Positions 59,419-64,000 of a stretch of DNA of 64,000 nucleotides are shown piece after piece. Under the pieces are notes generated by a model. It searched no databases. It worked only from the letters and a program-made list of their open reading frames with translations, and had not been told where the DNA came from. Made by a program: the position numbers and the translations under genes. Source of the DNA: Paenibacillus sp. FSL H7-0737 (lineage in GTDB: Bacteria > Bacillota > Bacilli > Paenibacillales > Paenibacillaceae); assembly GCF_000758545.1 (NCBI RefSeq), contig NZ_CP009279.1, positions 2,666,001 to 2,730,000 on the forward strand. The letters run 5' to 3'. Each line of letters opens with the position of its first letter. The first letter of the stretch is position 1.

Positions 59419-61290
59419 GTGAAGCCGGATTTACGTTCCGCATGGGGAAACAAAGTATTGGTTGGAGACGGAGCGATGGGTACCTATTTATATCAGAAGG
59501 GTTTCCCTGTCGGCATTTCCTACGAAGAATTAAATTTGACCTCTCCGGGGGTTATCGAAGATGTCCATCGCAGCTATATCGATGCAGGAGCAGTGCTGCT
59601 AGAAAGCAACACCTTCTCAGCGAATTTTGACAGGCTGTCCAAATATGGTTTGGAGTCCAAGGTTGAAGAAATTAATCGCGCCGGAGTAAGAATCGCTCGT
59701 AAAGCTGCTGGAGATACAGGTTATGTATTAGGTGCTGTAGGCTCTATTCGCGCCGGTAAGCGTGCAAATCTCTCATCGACAGAGTTGAAGAAGTATTTTA
59801 CACAGCAGATTACAGCTTTGTTAGAAGAAGAAGTAGACGGCATTATGCTAGAAACCTTCTACGATGTCGAGGAACTGCATCTTGCACTAAGAACAGTACG
59901 TAAACATAGTACTCTCCCAGTCATTTGCCAATTTGCTGTGGATGAATCGGCACGAACATTAGATGGATTGACGTTACCAGAGGCTTTCCGGATCTTAGAA
60001 GGTGATGGAGCGGATATCATCGGATTTAACTGTAATACTGGCCCGAATGGAATTAAGAGAGCACTAAAAGCGGTACAAGGCAATCTTATTCTGCCTATCT
60101 CGGTCTATCCGAATGCGGGCGTTGCGGATTATGTAGACGGAGAATATCGGTATGGAGCCTCACCGGAATATTTCGGACAAATGGCAGTTACTTTTGCAGA
60201 AATGGGTTGCAGAATTATTGGGGGCTGCTGTGGTACTACTCCGCAGCATATTGCTGAAATTTCTTCCGCATTGAAAGATTACGTACCTCAGCCACTTCCA
60301 GAACCGACGCTTCCGACTGTGGAGCGTGTATCTTTGCAGGAGCATTTTGGCGAAGATGAGGGAAGAGATGGTCGTGAGCCGAACCTGGTTGATCTAGTCA
60401 AGGAACGTCATACGGTTATCGTTGAGCTTGATCCACCTCGTGATTTGGATATCGGCAAGTTCATGAAGGGTGCAGAAGCGTTGAGAAGAGCAGGTGCGGA
60501 TGCGCTGACACTCGCCGATAACTCACTGGCTGTTACACGGATGAGCAATATGGCTTTGGGCCATTTGGTGCATGCTAAAACTGGACTCCGTCCACTAGTG
60601 CATATTGCTTGTCGCGATCGCAATCTGATTGGTACCCAATCGCATTTGATGGGTTTTGATGCGCTAGGAATTGATCATGTGTTAGCGGTGACTGGAGATC
60701 CAGCGAAATTCGGAGATCTTCCCGGCTCAAGTTCGGTTTACGACTTAACCTCTTTTGAAATTATTCGTATGATTAAGCAGTTGAATGATGGTATTTCCTT
60801 CTCAGGTAAACCTTTGAAGCAGAAAGCGAATTTTGTTATCGGTGCTGCCTTTAACCCGAATGTTAAACATTTAGATAAGGCCGTGCAGCGACTGGAGAAG
60901 AAAATTGCCTCTGGTGCAGATTATATTATGACTCAGCCTGTCTATGATCAGGAGCTTATCGTAAAGATCGCTGAGGCAACTGCACATCTGGATATTCCCG
61001 TGTTTATTGGTGTGATGCCATTGGCTAGTGGGCGTAATGCAGAGTTCCTGCATAACGAGGTTCCGGGAATCCAGCTTACGGATGATGTCCGGAATCGCAT
61101 GAAGGGACTTGAAGGGGAAGCGGGAAGAGCAGAAGGGGTCGCCATCGCCAAGGAATTGCTAGATGTTGCAACTGCCCATTTCAATGGAATCTATTTGATG
61201 ACACCGTTTATGTTCTATGATATGAGTACACAGTTGATCGAGTATGTATGGGAGAAATCAGGACGTAAATTGTCCCCCTTGTTTCGCTAG
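59419..61290 (+). CDS. Bifunctional homocysteine S-methyltransferase / methylenetetrahydrofolate reductase (YitJ type)
   Basis: About 623 residues. Residues 1-285 are a homocysteine methyltransferase barrel: VGDGAMGTYLYQ, LESNTFSAN, GFNCNTGP and the zinc site RIIGGCCGTTPQH. Residues about 320-620 are a MetF-type reductase (VIVELDPPRD, TGDPAKFGD, MTQPVYDQEL). This is the fusion known as YitJ in B. subtilis, making methionine and 5-methyl-THF. The GTG at 59419 has GGGGAGG eight bases upstream; a GTG 21 bases earlier is rejected. No S-box riboswitch is visible in the 170 bases upstream. Confidence 0.92.
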   Translation: MKPDLRSAWGNKVLVGDGAMGTYLYQKGFPVGISYEELNLTSPGVIEDVHRSYIDAGAVLLESNTFSANFDRLSKYGLESKVEEINRAGVRIARKAAGDTGYVLGAVGSIRAGKRANLSSTELKKYFTQQITALLEEEVDGIMLETFYDVEELHLALRTVRKHSTLPVICQFAVDESARTLDGLTLPEAFRILEGDGADIIGFNCNTGPNGIKRALKAVQGNLILPISVYPNAGVADYVDGEYRYGASPEYFGQMAVTFAEMGCRIIGGCCGTTPQHIAEISSALKDYVPQPLPEPTLPTVERVSLQEHFGEDEGRDGREPNLVDLVKERHTVIVELDPPRDLDIGKFMKGAEALRRAGADALTLADNSLAVTRMSNMALGHLVHAKTGLRPLVHIACRDRNLIGTQSHLMGFDALGIDHVLAVTGDPAKFGDLPGSSSVYDLTSFEIIRMIKQLNDGISFSGKPLKQKANFVIGAAFNPNVKHLDKAVQRLEKKIASGADYIMTQPVYDQELIVKIAEATAHLDIPVFIGVMPLASGRNAEFLHNEVPGIQLTDDVRNRMKGLEGEAGRAEGVAIAKELLDVATAHFNGIYLMTPFMFYDMSTQLIEYVWEKSGRKLSPLFR

Positions 61291-61328
61291 TAATAATCAA
61301 TTACAATAGTGTAATGGATGTGATTCCG

Positions 61329-62222
61329 TTGTCATTTAGCATGACCGGATACGGTCAATCGTCCCTGCAATTCGGCGGCTACAAGATTATGTTCGAAGTG
61401 AAATCGGTGAATCACCGATACTGCGAAGTTGTACTGCGGATGCCCCGGGATTGGACGGGTTATGAGGATGTGCTGAGAAGAAAGGTTCAGCAGCACGTCA
61501 AACGGGGAAGGATAGATGTTACCATCAATAGAGAGCACGATGAGTCGTCTTCCGGACCGGTTCTGAATCGCTCTACTGTCATGACTTATCTTAAGGCAGC
61601 AGATCAGCTTAAGAACGAGTATGGTTTGTCCGGTGAGTTGACTCTACGTGATATACTTTCTATACCCGGTATTATGGAAAGCAAAGATGAGGCTGCGGGT
61701 GCCGTGTCCGCGGCCTTAGAAGACTACTCTGAAATGTTGGAGACGGGACTTGAGCAGAGTTTGCAGTCTCTGCTAGAGATGCGCGCCCGTGAAGGCAGTT
61801 TTCTAGCCGCTGATATTGAACAGCGTCTCAATCATCTCGAATCCATGCATGCTGAAATGGTAGAACTTGCACCTGTTGTAATCATTGAATATCGTGACAA
61901 GCTTCGTCATCGATTAAATGAGTTAAATGATGGGACGTTCGCTTTTGATGAGCATAAATTCGGGATGGAAATCGCTATTTTTGCAGATCGCTGTAATATT
62001 GATGAAGAGTTGACCCGGTTGTATAGTCATTTCGAACAATGCAGAACCCTCCTGAAGGGGAAAGGACCGGTAGGACGCAAGCTGGATTTTCTCATTCAGG
62101 AGATGAACCGGGAGACGAATACAATCGGATCGAAATGTAATCATTTAACACTCGTGGGTCTTGTGCTAGACATGAAAGCTGAGCTGGAGAAGATTCGTGA
62201 ACAAGCGGCAAACATAGAGTAA
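61329..62222 (+). CDS. yloC: YicC/YloC family endoribonuclease
   Basis: The 297-residue protein begins with SFSMTGYGQS, the family hallmark, followed by EVKSVNHRYCEVVLRMPRDW and ends with IDEELTRLYSHFEQC, KLDFLIQEMNRETNTIGSK and a C-terminal helix. YicC proteins are RNases that cleave specific RNAs. I prefer the TTG at 61329, right before SFSMTGYG and after GGATGTG; the ATG at 61314 lacks a ribosome-binding site. Followed by remA and gmk as in B. subtilis. Confidence 0.9.
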   Translation: MSFSMTGYGQSSLQFGGYKIMFEVKSVNHRYCEVVLRMPRDWTGYEDVLRRKVQQHVKRGRIDVTINREHDESSSGPVLNRSTVMTYLKAADQLKNEYGLSGELTLRDILSIPGIMESKDEAAGAVSAALEDYSEMLETGLEQSLQSLLEMRAREGSFLAADIEQRLNHLESMHAEMVELAPVVIIEYRDKLRHRLNELNDGTFAFDEHKFGMEIAIFADRCNIDEELTRLYSHFEQCRTLLKGKGPVGRKLDFLIQEMNRETNTIGSKCNHLTLVGLVLDMKAELEKIREQAANIE

Positions 62223-62270
62223 CCGGGAACAGGCAATAGCATAGAACTTTATGGGGGGAACTACCGGAAC

Positions 62271-62531
62271 ATGGCAATCAAACTTATCAACATTGGCTTT
62301 GGGAATATTGTGTCCGCCAATCGCATTATTTCCATCGTCAGTCCGGAATCTGCACCGATCAAACGTATTATCCAGGAGGCTCGAGATCGACATATGTTGA
62401 TCGACGCCACCTATGGCCGACGGACTCGTGCCGTAATCATTACAGATAGTGATCATGTCATTCTGTCGGCTGTACAGCCGGAGACTGTAGCGCATCGCTT
62501 ATCCAGTAAAGATGACGACAACGACGAATAA
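62271..62531 (+). CDS. remA: Extracellular matrix regulator RemA (DUF370)
   Basis: The 86-residue protein is almost identical in pattern to Rem[21 protein letters not shown] then [20 protein letters not shown]. RemA is a DNA-binding activator of biofilm and osmoprotection genes that forms ring assemblies with a KOW-like fold. GGGGGG precedes the ATG. It lies between yloC and gmk. Confidence 0.95.
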   Translation: MAIKLINIGFGNIVSANRIISIVSPESAPIKRIIQEARDRHMLIDATYGRRTRAVIITDSDHVILSAVQPETVAHRLSSKDDDNDE

Positions 62532-62550
62532 CAACTAAATGGAGTGTATT

Positions 62551-63120
62551 ATGTCAAAAGGATTGCTCATCATATTATCCGGACCTTCCGGCGTGGGTAA
62601 AGGTACTGTATGTACTGCGCTACGACCGAAGATGCCCGAACTTGTCTACTCAGTTTCTGCTACTACTCGTTGTCCGCGTGCGGGTGAGGAAGACGGCGTG
62701 AATTATTTTTTCAAAAGCAAAGAGGAGTTTTCGGCTATGATAGAAGCCGATCAACTGCTTGAATATGCGGAGTACGTAGGTAATTTTTACGGTACTCCAC
62801 GTGATTTTGTAGAGAGAACTCTCAATAGCGGCAAAGATATTATTCTCGAAATTGAGGTTCAGGGAGCTCTCAAAGTTAAAGAAAAATTTCCTGAAGGTAT
62901 TTTTGTGTTCCTTCTTCCACCTTCTATGGATGAGCTGAAGGACCGCATACGCGGACGGGGTACGGAACATCCAGATGTGATCGATCACCGCATGACTGTA
63001 GCGGAGGATGAGATTAATCTAATGCAGCATTATGATTATGCTGTTGTAAATGATGAGATTGATCTGGCCTGTAAGAGAATAGAAAGCATTATTATCGCCG
63101 AACATTGTAAAGTTAGATAA
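62551..63120 (+). CDS. gmk: Guanylate kinase
   Basis: The 189-residue kinase converts GMP to [12 protein letters not shown] (10-18) is the P-loop, [20 protein letters not shown] the GMP-binding region, and [13 protein letters not shown] with [10 protein letters not shown] are further signatures. I start at the ATG at 62551 with TGGAGTG upstream, rather than four codons earlier. It is in the yloC-remA-gmk-rpoZ operon. Confidence 0.96.
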   Translation: MSKGLLIILSGPSGVGKGTVCTALRPKMPELVYSVSATTRCPRAGEEDGVNYFFKSKEEFSAMIEADQLLEYAEYVGNFYGTPRDFVERTLNSGKDIILEIEVQGALKVKEKFPEGIFVFLLPPSMDELKDRIRGRGTEHPDVIDHRMTVAEDEINLMQHYDYAVVNDEIDLACKRIESIIIAEHCKVR

Positions 63121-63172
63121 TGAATGCTGCAAGGCTGAAGGTATTACCAGTAAACTATGAAGAGGTGTCCCT

Positions 63173-63373
63173 GTGCTATATCCATCAATTGATGAAATGA
63201 TGACCAAGGTTGACAGTAAGTATTCGCTCGTTGTAGCCGCAGCACGTCGTGCTAGACAATTGCGTGAGGGTGGCAAGACAGATGTGAAGAACCCTAGATC
63301 GCATAAATTTGTCGGTGTTGCTCTTGAGGAAATTTACGAAGATCGCATTACGCTTACCCGTGGTGAAGAGTAG
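63173..63373 (+). CDS. rpoZ: RNA polymerase omega subunit
   Basis: The 66-residue subunit fits Rpo[21 protein letters not shown] then [10 protein letters not shown] and [15 protein letters not shown]. It binds beta-prime and aids polymerase assembly. The start is GTG with AGAGGTG upstream. In Firmicutes it follows gmk, as here. Confidence 0.95.
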   Translation: MLYPSIDEMMTKVDSKYSLVVAAARRARQLREGGKTDVKNPRSHKFVGVALEEIYEDRITLTRGEE

Positions 63374-63404
63374 TCTCAAGTTTATTTAGATATGACCTTT
63401 TGTA

Positions 63405-63450
63405 GAAACGGATACCGCCTATTTGTTATTAGGCGATGCCGTTTCTTCTT
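63405..63450 (+). terminator. Terminator after rpoZ
   Basis: GAAACGG and CGCCTA pair with TAGGCG and CCGTTTC with internal bulges, followed by TTCTT. Confidence 0.75.
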
Positions 63451-63489
63451 GGGTTATGGAGCAATTATGGGTCTTTAATGAATGCTGAT

Positions 63490-63537
63490 AGCCCAAGACC
63501 GGGCTGTTTCTGACAACCGGAAGGTTGTTATTTTTTT
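63490..63537 (+). terminator. Two-hairpin element with T-run upstream of coaBC
   Basis: AGCCC-(6)-GGGCT, then ACAACC-GGAA-GGTTGT followed by TATTTTTTT. The second hairpin has terminator form and lies 65 bases before the coaBC start, after the rpoZ terminator. It may be a second terminator or part of a coaBC leader. Confidence 0.55.
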
Positions 63538-63602
63538 CTCAAAATATAAGTAGTTTAAGAAATAGATCATTCGTTGTAAGAGAAGGGAACAGGGGGGAGA
63601 TC

Positions 63603-64000
63603 ATGTTGAAGAGCTTGAAGGGGAAGACTATTTTACTTGGGATTACAGGGGGAATTGCCGCTTACAAAGCAGCAGCCCTGACCAGTAAGCTTGTCCAAAA
63701 AGGAGCCGAGGTTCATGTCATTATGACAGCTTCGGCAAAGCAGTTCATTACAGAATTAACTCTACAGTCACTGTCGAAGCAACGAGTATATAGCGATACA
63801 TTCCAGGAACGGGACCCATCCTCCATCTCGCATATTGATTTGGCTGATTCGGCGGACCTTGTGATAGTAGCACCAGCAACTGCAAATATTATTGCTAAAA
63901 TGGCGCACGGAATTGCGGATGATATGTTATCCACAACGTTACTCGCTACTACTGCACCTATAATGGTGGCACCGGCTATGAATGTTCATATGTATCAGCA
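63603..64000 (+). CDS. coaBC: Phosphopantothenoylcysteine decarboxylase/synthetase (N-terminal part, cut by window end)
   Basis: The first 132 residues of CoaBC are visible; the gene runs off the window. LGITGGIAAYKAAALTSKLV is the flavoprotein signature of the CoaC decarboxylase domain, VIVAPATANIIAKMAHGIAD the FMN-binding loop, and PIMVAPAMNVHMY the substrate motif. The fused enzyme makes phosphopantetheine on the way to CoA. GGGGGGAG lies five bases before the ATG. priA and def would be expected next, from B. subtilis order. Confidence 0.93.
   Translation, partial: MLKSLKGKTILLGITGGIAAYKAAALTSKLVQKGAEVHVIMTASAKQFITELTLQSLSKQRVYSDTFQERDPSSISHIDLADSADLVIVAPATANIIAKMAHGIADDMLSTTLLATTAPIMVAPAMNVHMYQ

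Overview
The window reads as chromosomal DNA from a spore-forming, low-to-moderate GC Firmicute, most likely Paenibacillus. Gene content and order match the Bacillus subtilis core (rqcH, yloB, yloC, remA, gmk, rpoZ, coaBC; ylaN with ftsW; acuA divergent from acsA; ylbF-ylbG; ccpA; speA). GerA-type germination genes point to sporulation. DUF3892 and stalk-domain proteins, frequent TTG starts and very strong Shine-Dalgarno sequences are typical of Paenibacillaceae. The genus is an inference from content; no rRNA gene is present. I saw no prophage, transposase, CRISPR array or defence island.

Layout. 1-5.4 kb: a probable excisionase-like remnant, tRNA-Val(GAC), an LSm-like small protein, an M50 site-2 protease homologue behind an ECF-type promoter, and small secreted or cytosolic proteins. 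5.4-15 kb: speA, an MFS transporter, gndA, shikimate genes (aroK, aroA), a rhodanese, a CoA-binding protein, then a nuclease-fold/winged-helix protein behind a terminator-like leader. 15.5-21.3 kb: a PTS EIICBA plus enzyme I operon and an ECF sigma/anti-sigma pair. 21.4-31 kb: ccpA, mtnN, the acuA/acsA pair with a perfect cre site, a large class A PBP, and rpsD with its long-stem leader. 31-41.7 kb: a GAF-GAF-GGDEF cyclase, an M29 aminopeptidase, an HPr-like protein without the His15 region, ylaN, a Ca2+/H+ antiporter, Asp23, ftsW, an M20 peptidase and a CBS protein. 41.8-50.9 kb: a bacterial XPB helicase with its partner protein, ylbF-ylbG, a LysR regulator, a PHP phosphoesterase and rqcH. 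51-64 kb: yloB, dapF, a gerA-C-B operon with a convergent two-helix membrane protein, a BhmT-MetF fusion, then yicC/yloC-remA-gmk-rpoZ-coaBC (cut by the window end).

Connections. Carbon control is a theme: PTS EIICBA and enzyme I, CcpA, an HPr-fold protein keeping only the regulatory serine, and a cre site overlapping the probable acsA promoter. AcuA is the expected acetyltransferase regulating AcsA.

The least explained material is non-coding or small. A dispersed element of about 90-105 bp occurs three times plus one degenerate partial copy. A 13-bp palindromic motif is repeated four times upstream of the PTS operon. A 15-bp inverted repeat has its distal arm over the dapF ribosome-binding site. 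A terminator lies between a promoter and its gene at 14.3 kb. Most of the window is core housekeeping, and I do not claim a clear-cut new defence or metabolic system.
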